Below, in pieces: positions 34,626-44,007 of a stretch of 64,000 bases of DNA. The position numbers and the translations under genes were made by a program. This stretch comes from Microcystis novacekii Mn_MB_F_20050700_S1 (GTDB lineage: Bacteria; Cyanobacteriota; Cyanobacteriia; Cyanobacteriales; Microcystaceae), in the NCBI GenBank assembly GCA_007096045.1, contig SFAU01000013.1, positions 1 to 64,000 on the forward strand, read 5' to 3'. Position 1 is the stretch's first letter. Each line of letters begins with the position of its first letter. The notes under the pieces are model-generated. The model ran no database searches and was not told where the DNA came from. It was given only the letters and a program-made list of their open reading frames with translations.

Positions 34626-35073
34626 CCTTCCCGAAGATTATCGGCTGCGACTGGGCAAAATGGGCGATCGCTATCTACTCATTAATTTTCTCACCCGCAC
34701 CTATCAAGAATTTTTTCCCGAACAAAAAAACCTCTCCCATCTAGCTGATACAGTCAGACAGTTTTTTTGCCTCGATACTCCCCTGTGGATCGTCGAAGGA
34801 CAACAAACGGCGATCGCTTGTCTCTGGATGGGGAGCGCCGTCGATCAGGTTACTGGCGATCGCTATGGTCATATTTTCCTAATTTACGTCGATCCCCAGC
34901 ATCGTCGCCAGGGTATCGCCACCGCACTAATCGATAGAGCTAAGGATTGGGCAAAAAGTCGCGGACAAACCCGCATCGGTTTACAAGTCTTCGTCAATAA
35001 CGACAATGCTCTCAATCTCTACCAAAATCTCGGCTTTAAAACTCGCTCTTTACTGATGTTAAAAAATATTTAG
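34618..35073 (+). CDS. RimI-like GNAT N-acetyltransferase
   Basis: The 151-residue protein carries the GNAT acetyl-CoA motif QHRRQGIATALIDRAKDWA, the preceding strand HIFLIYVDP, and the C-terminal VFVNNDNALNLYQNLGFKTRS typical of this family. RimI acetylates ribosomal protein S18, but family members with this length have several substrates, so only the general activity is firm. It overlaps a small membrane gene upstream by 8 nt. The following 35074-35322 gap carries only C-rich low-complexity sequence. Confidence 0.85.
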   Translation: MANLPEDYRLRLGKMGDRYLLINFLTRTYQEFFPEQKNLSHLADTVRQFFCLDTPLWIVEGQQTAIACLWMGSAVDQVTGDRYGHIFLIYVDPQHRRQGIATALIDRAKDWAKSRGQTRIGLQVFVNNDNALNLYQNLGFKTRSLLMLKNI

Positions 35074-35322
35074 AAACTGTTAGGAGTCAGGAGATAGGAG
35101 TCGGTCGTCAGGAGATTATTTTATTTATTCTCCCCACTTCCCCACACCCCACACCCTGCCCCTAGGAAAAACTTTTTGCCGCAAACCCTAATTATTCTCG
35201 ATCGAGCGACAAAGGTTAAAATTTGGGAAACACTGGAATACACTGGCAGTCAACGTGGATAAAAACACGCTATTTTAATAACCTATACTAATCTAATCGC
35301 GCTTTAGGAGTCAGCAGTTTTC

Positions 35323-37281
35323 ATGGATTCCGTGATCACCCTCCAATGTCAAAACTTAACCTGTCTATCCCCGAACGCTCTCACTAATAGATTCTGTGAA
35401 AAATGCGGTACACCTTTAGTTAAGCGCCATTTATGGATGATGGGTGATTGGGTGAGAACCTATTATCGTGTTGGCGAGCTAATTGATAATCGTTATTTAG
35501 TCAAACAACCACAAATTGTTCTTGATACTAAACCCGCTCAAGCACCCCAAGCGCCGGACGAACCTCCTAGCTGGCTCTCCTTTTACCTAAAATTGTTACC
35601 CTTCCATCTCCACATTCCCCAAGTCTATGGCTATATTCCCAGTCCCGATGAACGCTTAAATATGGACATCTGGCTGTTGGAATACGGTACTATTCCCCTC
35701 GATGAAACGGGAGAATTAATTTATCCGGAACTATTGCCCACTCTGGCCGAGGTTTGGTCGCAAGCTTCCGATTTAAGGCAAATTCACTGGTTATGGCAAA
35801 TGGCCAAACTCTGGCATCCCCTCCAGAAAAAAGCTGTGGTCTCTAGTCTGCTCAACCCTTCTCTGACGAGAGTGAATAATCAGCTGCTGCAATTGCTAGA
35901 ATTAAGCAAAGACGAGGCCGCCGCTCCCAATTTAAAAGATTTAGGGGCTTTCTGGTCCGGTCTGATCCCGACGGCAGCCGCTAATATTCAAGATTTTCTC
36001 GCATCCCTGACCCAAGAGCTAGAATCCGGCGATCTCGATCGCCCGGAATCCCTGATCGCTATCCTCGATTATGCACTACAGCACTACGGTGGAGGTCAAG
36101 AACGCACCTATGAGATTTTTACCTGCACCGATACCGGTCCGCTGCGGGAACACAACGAGGATGCCTGTTATCCCCCAGCTGATCAGGCCATAACCCTCGC
36201 TCATGGTCAAAATCCCCTGGCGATTGTCTGTGATGGCATCGGCGGTCAGGAAGGGGGCGAAATCGCTGCTCAATTGGCGATCAAAACCCTCTCTAGGGAA
36301 ATTAATCGCAGTCCCACCACTGATATTGAAGTCTATCCCGATAGTCACAGTCTTGTCCTCGAACAGGCGATTCGTGTCACCAATGATCTGATCAGTCAAC
36401 GCAATGATCAGGAGTCAAGACAAGAGCGTCAGCGCATGGGTACGACTCTAGTCATGGCTTTTGCCCAGGCCCAGGAAATGTACGTTGCCCATGTGGGGGA
36501 TTCCCGCATCTATTGGATTACTGCCCACAGTTGTCATCAAGTGACGGTGGATGATGATCTCGCTTCCAGGGAAGTGAAATTAGGCTATCTCCTCTATCGT
36601 GATGCCATACAGTATCCCAACGCCGGGGCCTTGGTGCAAGCTTTGGGCATGGGTGGCGCCAATAATCTCCATCCCACCGTTCAGAGGTTGATTGTTGATC
36701 AAGATTGCGTTTTTCTCCTCTGTTCCGATGGTTTAAGTGATTATGATCGGGTAGAACAATACTGGGACAGTGAAATTCTGCCTCTTTTGCGAGGAGAGAA
36801 AACCGTGACGGCCGTGGGGGAAAGTTTATTACAACTAGCTAACCAGAAAAACGGTCACGATAACTCCACCATCGCCCTAGTTTATTGTCGGGTAGTTCCT
36901 GCGGCTGAAACTGTCAGGCCTTTAGTTTATGCTGAGGTCAAAGAACGAATTATTCCCCATCTTAATGACCAAGATTTTGATTACAGCGGGGACACCGACC
37001 CCGGAGAAGAAGTGGTGACGGCAATACCCACTCCCCCCCCTGCATCTTCTTCGGTTTCTAGTCGTACTTTTCCCCCCGCGCTCACTAGGGTTTCACCCCT
37101 AGTCGTAGTAGCGGTCGCTGTCGGTGTTCTCGGTTTGCTGGCTGCGATCGCTTGGCAATTCTTGAGTCCTCATCCCGCTTCCAATCCATCGATTTCTCCC
37201 ACACCCGTCACCGGTCCGATTCCCACGACCGGGACGACACCTACCGCACCTGTCACCAGTCCCACTCCCCCCAATCCCTAA
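35323..37281 (+). CDS. PP2C-type Ser/Thr phosphatase with N-terminal zinc ribbon and C-terminal membrane span
   Basis: The 652-residue protein begins with a CxxxxC-x(n)-CxxC zinc ribbon (CQNLTCLS, FCEKCGTPL). A helical region follows, then the PP2C core at about 265-525: FTCTDTGPLREHNEDACY, IVCDGIGGQEGGEIAAQLA (metal-binding Asp/Gly), RMGTTLVMAFA, VGDSRIYW, LLCSDGLSDYD and HDNSTIALV. A Pro/Ser-rich linker leads to a membrane helix (about 590-612) and a Thr/Pro tail. Domain order suggests a membrane-tethered phosphatase, probably opposing cyanobacterial Ser/Thr kinases. Confidence 0.9.
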   Translation: MDSVITLQCQNLTCLSPNALTNRFCEKCGTPLVKRHLWMMGDWVRTYYRVGELIDNRYLVKQPQIVLDTKPAQAPQAPDEPPSWLSFYLKLLPFHLHIPQVYGYIPSPDERLNMDIWLLEYGTIPLDETGELIYPELLPTLAEVWSQASDLRQIHWLWQMAKLWHPLQKKAVVSSLLNPSLTRVNNQLLQLLELSKDEAAAPNLKDLGAFWSGLIPTAAANIQDFLASLTQELESGDLDRPESLIAILDYALQHYGGGQERTYEIFTCTDTGPLREHNEDACYPPADQAITLAHGQNPLAIVCDGIGGQEGGEIAAQLAIKTLSREINRSPTTDIEVYPDSHSLVLEQAIRVTNDLISQRNDQESRQERQRMGTTLVMAFAQAQEMYVAHVGDSRIYWITAHSCHQVTVDDDLASREVKLGYLLYRDAIQYPNAGALVQALGMGGANNLHPTVQRLIVDQDCVFLLCSDGLSDYDRVEQYWDSEILPLLRGEKTVTAVGESLLQLANQKNGHDNSTIALVYCRVVPAAETVRPLVYAEVKERIIPHLNDQDFDYSGDTDPGEEVVTAIPTPPPASSSVSSRTFPPALTRVSPLVVVAVAVGVLGLLAAIAWQFLSPHPASNPSISPTPVTGPIPTTGTTPTAPVTSPTPPNP

Positions 37282-37389
37282 TTCCCACTTCCCCACTTCC
37301 CTATATGTGGCTGACGGTTAACTGGCTTGTCGAGGGTTGCCTGAGCGAGTTAAGATAAAATGCCTGATTAACTGCCGAGTCTATCATAT

Positions 37390-38439
37390 ATGGTTGATGC
37401 TGCGACGTTCCCCTCCGACACCTCCGCGATCATTGATGCCTTTGAAACGCCTCTAGAGTTTAACTTTCAACTGCCGGATCCCGAAGATGAAACCATCCAA
37501 GATCATGATTTTCAGCAGCAACTGGATTCTTTTTGGCAAGTCTGCGATCGCTTTGATTTGCAAACGGAAATCTGGCGGGGGCGAATTTTGCGAGCTATTC
37601 GCGACCGGGAGAAGCAAGGCGGTGATAGTCGCGGTACGGGCTTTTTAAACTGGTTAAAACAGCGAGAAATCACTAAAAGTCAAGCTTATGCTCTGATTCA
37701 ATTGGCTAATAGTGCCGATACTCTCCTAGCAGAAGGACAACTGGATCCCGATAGTATCAATAATTTTAGTAAACGCGCCTTCGTGGAAACGGCCAAATCT
37801 GCCCCCGAAATTCAAAAATTAGTCAGTGATGCGGCCCGACAAGGGGAGAGAATTACCCGTCGGGAGGTGAAGCAATTGGCCGATGAATGGACGGCGATGA
37901 GTTCAGATTTACTACCCGATGAAGTGAAGGAAAAAGCCAGCGACGGCAGTTTACCAGCGCGTCATCTCGCCCCCTTAGTGAAAGAATTAGAAAAGTTACC
38001 CGATAGTCATATCGACACTCTCCGTCAAGAAATCGCCGCTAATCCCGATGTAGATACGGTAAAACTAATCACCTCGGAAGCACGCAGTTTAGCCAAATAT
38101 CTCGATGCGGCGGCCCAAGTGCAAACTCTCCGACGGGGTAATTTAGATATTGAAATGGCTCTAGAAGAAGCTTTGCGCGTCGATTGTCTAAATACGGCGG
38201 CGGATCTGGTTAAACAAGCCACACAATTAGAGCAAGCTGTAGCTAAACTTTATACTACTTGGAAACGTTTGGGTAGTTTGTCCGATCGCCTCTATGTGGA
38301 TACGGGAGCAAGTAATCCCCATCTGCGATCGATGTTAACCTGTTTGGAAAGTTTAACCAGTGAAGTGATCGAAGTGGAACTGGATGAAGGTGGGCAAAAA
38401 ATGGTACGTTTACGCATTATCAGCGATGGGGGAAGTTAG
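37390..38439 (+). CDS. Conserved hypothetical protein, helical
   Basis: This 349-residue soluble protein has an acidic start, then DSFWQVCDRFDLQTEIWRGRILRAIRDREKQGGDSRGTGFLNWLKQREITKSQAYALIQLANSADTLL. The LNWLKQREITKSQAYALIQLA segment resembles a helix-turn-helix. The remainder is Glu/Leu-rich helix with a strand-like end. A DNA-binding role is a guess. The gene is 108 nt after the phosphatase and may be co-transcribed with it. Confidence 0.55.
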   Translation: MVDAATFPSDTSAIIDAFETPLEFNFQLPDPEDETIQDHDFQQQLDSFWQVCDRFDLQTEIWRGRILRAIRDREKQGGDSRGTGFLNWLKQREITKSQAYALIQLANSADTLLAEGQLDPDSINNFSKRAFVETAKSAPEIQKLVSDAARQGERITRREVKQLADEWTAMSSDLLPDEVKEKASDGSLPARHLAPLVKELEKLPDSHIDTLRQEIAANPDVDTVKLITSEARSLAKYLDAAAQVQTLRRGNLDIEMALEEALRVDCLNTAADLVKQATQLEQAVAKLYTTWKRLGSLSDRLYVDTGASNPHLRSMLTCLESLTSEVIEVELDEGGQKMVRLRIISDGGS

Positions 38440-38454
38440 ATGCTTTGTTGGTGG

Positions 38455-38612
38455 TTGGGGTTTTAGGGTGTTGGGGTTTTAGGGTGTTAGGGTGTTAGGG
38501 TTTTAGGGTGTTAGGGTGTTAGGGTTTTAGGGTTTTAGCTGAAATTCCCCATTTCCCCACTTCCCCACTTCCCCACTTCCCCACTTCCCCACTTCCCCAA
38601 CTCCCACTTCCT
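38455..38612 (+). repeat. GGGTTTTA / GGGTGTTA and CCCCACTTC tandem repeats
   Basis: Two adjacent low-complexity tracts lie here: GGGTTTTA- and GGGTGTTA-type octamers (38455-38540) and CCCCACTTC decamers (38550-38612). They separate the hypothetical gene from the SpoIID-like gene and hold no ORF. Confidence 0.9.
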
Positions 38613-38689
38613 AACCCCTAACGGCTTGCTGCTATAATCTCTGAATATCGTCAACTTTTATGAAAACTTATTAACAGATACTTGACTTT

Positions 38690-40288
38690 ATGCTAAAAAT
38701 CAAGGAAAAAAAACCAATAATTAGCATCGGTTCTATAACTGCGGCGATCTTGCTCAGTTTAACCCTAATTCCTGCCGCTATGGCCAAGGATGTCCTTCTG
38801 AGAGTGGGCATTGTCCAACGTTTTGGCGATGAAGCCAAGGACAAATTAACCCTCAGTAGTACCAGTGGTGATAATCTCACCCTGCGCGTGGTGGGAGAAG
38901 ATGGCCAATCCCAAACCCTGCAAACCAATCGCCTACAATTAGAAGTTATCCCCCGTCCCCTCGCTTCTCCCATCCTCCAAGAAAAAGTCATTTTGAGCGA
39001 CCACGCCACCTTTGAAACCGCCGAAAATAGTGCCAAAAATTGGGCAAAAATGGGCATTAAAGTGGAAATTACCCAACCCGGACGCTGGCAGGTTTGGGCA
39101 AAGCGAGAAGTTTATGAAAATCCCCTAGTGCGACGTTGGTTGCTGACCAGTTTGCAAGCCAAAGGCTACAATCAACCCTATATTAATAGTGTTTTACTCA
39201 AAGAAAAGCCGCAAGTTTCTTTCCTGATCAACGGGGTGCGCTATTTTCCCAAAGAATTAGAAATCGAGAGCCAAAAAAACCTGATTCAAGTCACCCATAG
39301 CCCCGATCAGGTACGTTTGTACGGGGGAACCATGCGCCTACAGCCCAACGCCTACGGCACTTTTAGCCTAGTTAATAACGTTCCCCTCGAAACCTACCTG
39401 CGCGGGGTTGTCCCCCACGAAATCGGTCATGATGCCCCGGAAAGTGCCACCCGGGCGCAAACTATTATCGCCCGTACCTACGCCCTCCGCAATCTCCGCC
39501 GTTTTCAAGCCGATAATTACGAACTCTGTGCCGATACCCATTGTCAAGTTTATTATGGATTGACGGGAACTAATCCTCGGGCTGATCAAGCGATCGCGGC
39601 CACACGGGGCCTAGTTTTAACCTACCAAAATGAGTTAGTGGATGCCCTTTATTCCTCCACCACCGGAGGAATAACTGCCCTCTTTAGTGATGTTTGGGAT
39701 GGGGAAGAAAGGCCTTATCTCCGGGCAGTGGTGGACTCCCCTAATCGAGTCTGGGATCTCTCGAAACAATCTCTCGCTAATGAGACAACTTTTCGCCAGT
39801 TTATTAATCTTAAAGATGGTTTCAATGAGACGGGGCGACGGGTTTTTCGCTGGCAAAAACAAGCTTCTTTAGCTGATTTGAGTCAAGACCTAGAAACCTA
39901 TCTAAAACGCAGAAAACATCCCCTTGCCGACTTCCAGAAAATCCAATGGATGGAAGTGACTAAGCGCTCTCCTTCCGGTCGGATTCTGACTATAACCATT
40001 CAAACCGATAAGGGGATTTTGGAACTGCATAAAAATGAGGTGCGTAGTGCTTTGGAACCGCCTCGCAGTACCCTATTCTACATCGATCCTATCTACGATA
40101 CCAATCGACAGATCCAGGGTTATAATTTTATTGGTGGTGGTTTCGGCCACGGGGTGGGATTAAGTCAATTTGGTTCCTATAATTTAGCTCGTTTGGGTTG
40201 GTCTCCCGAACAAATTCTCGCTTTCTATTATCCCGGCACCACCATCCAACCTCTCAATAATTCGATTATCTTTTGGCGAGGAAATTAA
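38690..40288 (+). CDS. SpoIID/LytB domain protein, exported
   Basis: The 532-residue protein has a signal peptide (about 1-29, ILLSLTLIPAAMA). After about 190 residues of a repeated strand region comes the SpoIID core: LETYLRGVVPHEIGHDAPESATRAQTIIARTYAL, DTHCQVYYGLTGTNPRADQAIAATRGLVLTY, YSSTTGG and a C-terminal GGGFGHGVGLSQFGSYNLARLGWSPEQILAFYYPGT. SpoIID-like proteins are lytic transglycosylases or amidase enhancers that trim peptidoglycan in the periplasm. The catalytic Glu of PHEIG is present. Confidence 0.85.
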   Translation: MLKIKEKKPIISIGSITAAILLSLTLIPAAMAKDVLLRVGIVQRFGDEAKDKLTLSSTSGDNLTLRVVGEDGQSQTLQTNRLQLEVIPRPLASPILQEKVILSDHATFETAENSAKNWAKMGIKVEITQPGRWQVWAKREVYENPLVRRWLLTSLQAKGYNQPYINSVLLKEKPQVSFLINGVRYFPKELEIESQKNLIQVTHSPDQVRLYGGTMRLQPNAYGTFSLVNNVPLETYLRGVVPHEIGHDAPESATRAQTIIARTYALRNLRRFQADNYELCADTHCQVYYGLTGTNPRADQAIAATRGLVLTYQNELVDALYSSTTGGITALFSDVWDGEERPYLRAVVDSPNRVWDLSKQSLANETTFRQFINLKDGFNETGRRVFRWQKQASLADLSQDLETYLKRRKHPLADFQKIQWMEVTKRSPSGRILTITIQTDKGILELHKNEVRSALEPPRSTLFYIDPIYDTNRQIQGYNFIGGGFGHGVGLSQFGSYNLARLGWSPEQILAFYYPGTTIQPLNNSIIFWRGN

Positions 40289-40393
40289 GCAGTGATCAGT
40301 GATCAGTGATCAGTTATCAGTTATCAGGGATATCAGGAGAAAAAAGCTGACGGCTAACGGCTAAAAAATCGCCTTCATCTATTTGACTAAATT

Positions 40394-41083
40394 CTACATC
40401 GGTAAACGCTGAATATCTCGGTTAGAACCAATCACCACCATGGCTAAATCCTTGTATAATCTTTCTTGGGGATTGGGGTTAATCTTGAATTTTTCCGCAT
40501 TACCGACAGCGACAATATTTAAGCCATAACGATTACGAATTTCTAACTCTGCTAGGGTTTTACCGTGAAAAGCTTCTGGGACTTTTAACTCGACAATACT
40601 ATGTTCGGGATCTAGATCAAATCGTTCTAAAATTGATGGTCTAGTTAAACGGTGCGCTAACTCACAACCAGCATCGTATTCGGGAAAAACTACTAAATCT
40701 GCACCAACTTTTTTGAGTAATTTTCCATGAATCTCTGTGGAAGCTTTAGCGGCGACAAAATTAACCCCTGCTTCCTTACAATTGAGAGTAGTAATGATAC
40801 TTTCTTCCACGTATTTACCAATAGCGACAATCACCGTATCGGTTTCAAAAATTCCCGCTTCTCGCAGAGCGTTAGGTTTGGTAGAATCAAGCTCGATCGC
40901 ATTATCTACTATCCGATCAGATAGTGCTTGTGCTACTAATCCTTCCTCAATATCTGTCCCTACCACCTGATAACCTTGTTTGCGTAAGGTTTCACAGACG
41001 GCGCGCCCAAATCTGCCTAATCCGATGACGGCAAATTGACGATTTTGGGGACGCATACTACTAAAAAATTTAATTGATTGCAT
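40394..41083 (-). CDS. ktrA: Ktr potassium-uptake regulatory subunit (RCK domain)
   Basis: The 229-residue protein has a TrkA-N domain starting QFAVIGLGRFGRAVCETLRKQGYQVVGTDI (NAD/ATP-binding GxGxxG) and IIVAIG-like strands, followed by a TrkA-C domain (SIVELKVPEAFHGKTLAELEIRNRYGLNIVAVG). It controls gating of the KtrB channel in response to nucleotide. It lies 70 nt after ktrB on the same strand. Confidence 0.9.
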   Translation of the reverse strand: MQSIKFFSSMRPQNRQFAVIGLGRFGRAVCETLRKQGYQVVGTDIEEGLVAQALSDRIVDNAIELDSTKPNALREAGIFETDTVIVAIGKYVEESIITTLNCKEAGVNFVAAKASTEIHGKLLKKVGADLVVFPEYDAGCELAHRLTRPSILERFDLDPEHSIVELKVPEAFHGKTLAELEIRNRYGLNIVAVGNAEKFKINPNPQERLYKDLAMVVIGSNRDIQRLPM

Positions 41084-41153
41084 AAGAAGTTAAACTGTTA
41101 CGCATTTAAAATGCTAGTGTCAATAAGTACCGGTAACTGATAACTGATATTAA

Positions 41154-42488
41154 TTATCCCACTAAAAGGTTTTCTTCGGGGTAATTAATAACTGTTGGTT
41201 TCGGATCGCCGATAATAGCCGCTATTAAAAGTATAACTCCTACACGTCCCAGATACATCATAAAAACGATAATTAACTTAGAAATCGGCGATAAAGCGGC
41301 GGTTATACCCATAGATAAGCCGACAGTTCCAAAGGCAGAAACTACCTCAAAAAACAGTTGAATCATTTTAAAATCTGTCTCCACCAATGAGATAGCTAGG
41401 GTGGAGATAATAATCGCTATCACTGAACCAAAAACCACCGCCATTGACTTTAAAATTAACGGCATAGGAATGCGTCTTTGATAGAGAGTCACTTCTTCAT
41501 GTCCCCGTAAAACTGAGCGAGTACAGTTATATAAAATCCTAAAAGTTGTGGTTTTAATACCTCCCCCTGTACCGCTAGGACTGGCTCCTATAAACATCAA
41601 AGCCATGGTAATTAATAAACCTTCTACGGAAATTTTACCAATATCAATGGTATTAAATCCTGCTGTTCTCGATGTTACCGATTGGAACCAAGCAGCCAGC
41701 AATTTATCTTTAAGTGATAAATTAGCCAAAGTGTCACCATTTCCCTGTTCAGTAAATAGGAAAGCCACGGTTCCTATCACTAACAAAAATATAGTTGTAC
41801 TGATAGCAACTTTATAGTTAAGAGAAAAAACAAAGCCTTTTCTTTTATATTGAAAGCGCTGAATAACCCAAGCGTAAAACTCGATAATTACCTGATAACC
41901 GATACCTCCAAAAATGATTAATCCTGTGATAGATAGGTTAATAATAATTGAAGACTGATAGGACATCAAATTATCTTTAAACAAGCCAAAACCCGCATTA
42001 TTCCAAGCACTAATACTATGAAATAAAGACAACCACACCGCATATCTAAAATCATACTTTTGGGCGAAGACAGTTAACATAACCAAAGTTGCTGTTAACT
42101 CAAAAACTAAAGTAGTAGCAATCACTGATTTCATTAAACTTTGACTACCTTGTAGGAAAGGTCGATCAAAAGATTCCTGAATCGCTAACTTCTGTCTCAG
42201 GTCAAATTTTCGCCCAATTAATAACATTAAAAAAGTGGTCGTGGTCATATATCCCAGTCCACCTACTTGAATTAATAAAGCGATAAATAATTGACCCCAA
42301 AAAGAAAAATAAGTCCCCGTATCTACTACTGCTAAACCCGTGACACAGACAGCAGAAGTGGAGGTAAAGAGGGCAACAATTGGATCATTCCAAGTGCCGC
42401 TAGTGGTAGAAACAGGCAACATCAACAGGGAAGTTCCCGCTAAAATTACCGCAATAAATCCCAAGCAAATTGTCCGGGCAATTGTCAT
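41154..42488 (-). CDS. ktrB: Ktr/Trk-type potassium uptake membrane subunit
   Basis: The 444-residue protein is a hydrophobic four-repeat K+/Na+ channel with selectivity-like segments TSTSAVCVTGLAVVDTGTYF, SAWNNAGFGLF, VTSRTAGFNTIDIG and SAFGTVGLSMG, in which the conserved Gly of each repeat is visible. A long C-terminal set of helices ends with NYPEENLLVG. KtrB with KtrA and KtrE supports salt and osmotic stress tolerance in cyanobacteria. It lies 9 nt after dgdA, and 70 nt before ktrA. Confidence 0.92.
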   Translation of the reverse strand: MTIARTICLGFIAVILAGTSLLMLPVSTTSGTWNDPIVALFTSTSAVCVTGLAVVDTGTYFSFWGQLFIALLIQVGGLGYMTTTTFLMLLIGRKFDLRQKLAIQESFDRPFLQGSQSLMKSVIATTLVFELTATLVMLTVFAQKYDFRYAVWLSLFHSISAWNNAGFGLFKDNLMSYQSSIIINLSITGLIIFGGIGYQVIIEFYAWVIQRFQYKRKGFVFSLNYKVAISTTIFLLVIGTVAFLFTEQGNGDTLANLSLKDKLLAAWFQSVTSRTAGFNTIDIGKISVEGLLITMALMFIGASPSGTGGGIKTTTFRILYNCTRSVLRGHEEVTLYQRRIPMPLILKSMAVVFGSVIAIIISTLAISLVETDFKMIQLFFEVVSAFGTVGLSMGITAALSPISKLIIVFMMYLGRVGVILLIAAIIGDPKPTVINYPEENLLVG

Positions 42489-42497
42489 ATAAATTCC

Positions 42498-43646
42498 TTA
42501 GTGAAAGTAGCTAAGAGAAGATTGTTTTTGGGCTAACACTTCTTGATAAACTAACTGTAAGCGATCAATATTTTTGCTGAGAGTGTAAGAGTCTAAAACT
42601 CTTTGACGGGCTTTTTGACCTAAAATTGTGGTTAATTCGGGATGATCTCGTAATACAGGCAAGAGAGTTTTTAATTGGGTAATTAGTCCTTTAGTCTCTA
42701 GAACTATTCCCGCACCTTTTAACACTTCCCCATCAGCACCCACATCGGTGGCCATACAAGCAATACCGCAGGCCATCGCTTCTAATAAAGAAATCGATAA
42801 ACCTTCCACTAATGAGGGCAAAATAAAGCCGTCAACCCCGCGCAAAATTTCAATTCGTTTATTTTCATCGCCGATAAAACCTAACCAGATAATCCCATCT
42901 TCTTCCCCATAAAAAGGTTTCAGGGAAGGAGTTAAAGGACCATCGCCAACAATGAGCAGTTTGCATCTATCTCCTAAATTGGGTTTTTTCCAAGCTTTCA
43001 ATAAAGATTCTACATTTTTCTCTGGCATGATCCGACCGAGATAAACAAATAAACAATCGGCATTGTATTGAGCTTTAATATTCGATGGTCCTGGACAATA
43101 CTTATTAACATCAACCCCATTGGGAATAATTGCTAATTTTTCTTCGGGAACTCCCAATTTAACCAAAAAATCCCGTTGAGAGGTGGAAAAAATAATTACC
43201 TTATCGTAATTAGCTAAAAAAGGGGCGTGTAGTTGGTAGGTTAATAATTGGGTACTGGAGATGAGATTGCGAATTTTACTATCAAAAGCCGGGTGAAAAG
43301 TCGCCACCAGAGGCAAATCTAAAGACTCACAAATTTCTGGTAGCAGAAAATCGAGGGGAGACAGGGGTAAGGACGCATGAACTAGATCGGGTTTCAGTTC
43401 CCTGAGTTTATCCTGTAGAACCCGACTCGATTTCAGGGTGGGAATAGTATAGACTTGGGAACTATAGAGACGTGGCAGGGTGATTTCGTCGTAAAAGTCC
43501 GGCCAATCGCTTACGGTGGGTTTTTCGGAAGAAAAATGCAGAAAACTGACTTGATAATCTCGATCGAGCAGAGAATTAGTCACTTCTCGCCCATAGGTAA
43601 CGTTACCGCAAAAAGGAGATTTTTTTCCTAACCAGGCAATGTGCAT
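42498..43646 (-). CDS. dgdA: Digalactosyldiacylglycerol synthase / KtrE glycosyltransferase
   Basis: The 382-residue GT4 family glycosyltransferase starts MHIAWLGKKSPFCGNVTYGREV and contains FVYLGRIMPEKNVESLLKAW, LLIVGDGP and FILPSLVEGLSISLLEAMACG (the Glu-containing EGLSISLLEAMA motif of GT4). Cyanobacterial orthologues (Synechocystis slr1508) make DGDG and have also been described as KtrE, linked to K+ uptake, by general knowledge. The direct dgdA-ktrB order with a 9 nt gap supports this identity. The protein acts at the membrane. Confidence 0.88.
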   Translation of the reverse strand: MHIAWLGKKSPFCGNVTYGREVTNSLLDRDYQVSFLHFSSEKPTVSDWPDFYDEITLPRLYSSQVYTIPTLKSSRVLQDKLRELKPDLVHASLPLSPLDFLLPEICESLDLPLVATFHPAFDSKIRNLISSTQLLTYQLHAPFLANYDKVIIFSTSQRDFLVKLGVPEEKLAIIPNGVDVNKYCPGPSNIKAQYNADCLFVYLGRIMPEKNVESLLKAWKKPNLGDRCKLLIVGDGPLTPSLKPFYGEEDGIIWLGFIGDENKRIEILRGVDGFILPSLVEGLSISLLEAMACGIACMATDVGADGEVLKGAGIVLETKGLITQLKTLLPVLRDHPELTTILGQKARQRVLDSYTLSKNIDRLQLVYQEVLAQKQSSLSYFH

Positions 43647-43815
43647 TCAGATTCTCTTAAGAAAAAGTTAATTTAGCCAAATATTAGCTTACTAAATTAG
43701 CTGTAAAATTAAAAGCTAATAGAGTACCTCAGCAAAATTAATTACTCATCTAAGTCCTCAGCTAAAAATTGCCTTTTGCAAGAGTGCCTATCTCATAGTT
43801 AAAATTCTCGGCTTT

Positions 43816-43971
43816 TTACTGATTGGCCGAGGACTTGCGACGACGACAGCGTTCTGAACAGTATTTGACCTCATGCCAACAATTTTGCCACTTTTTGCGC
43901 CAAGTAAAGGATAAACCGCAAACGGGACAAATTTTACTGGGAAGATCGGACTTCGAGGGCTGACGTGCCAT
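43816..43971 (-). CDS. DUF2256 domain small zinc-binding protein
   Basis: The 51-residue protein has the DUF2256 pattern: [33 protein letters not shown], with four Cys in CxxC and CxxxC spacings. Members are found next to cryptochrome/photolyase genes or alone; function unknown. The ATG (43969-43971) lies 36 nt from the divergent TrmJ-like gene at 44008. The frame is too short for an automatic ORF call but the motif is clear. Confidence 0.88.
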   Translation of the reverse strand: MARQPSKSDLPSKICPVCGLSFTWRKKWQNCWHEVKYCSERCRRRKSSANQ

Positions 43972-44007
43972 GATTAAAATTAAAAAGTCAAAAACTGCGC
44001 CTTATCT

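Noticed and set aside
38455..38540. Telomere-like GGGTTTTA repeats as a replicon end
   Set aside because: Same repeats occur in several gene gaps (for example near 8440 and 14041), so they are ordinary low-complexity intergenic repeats.
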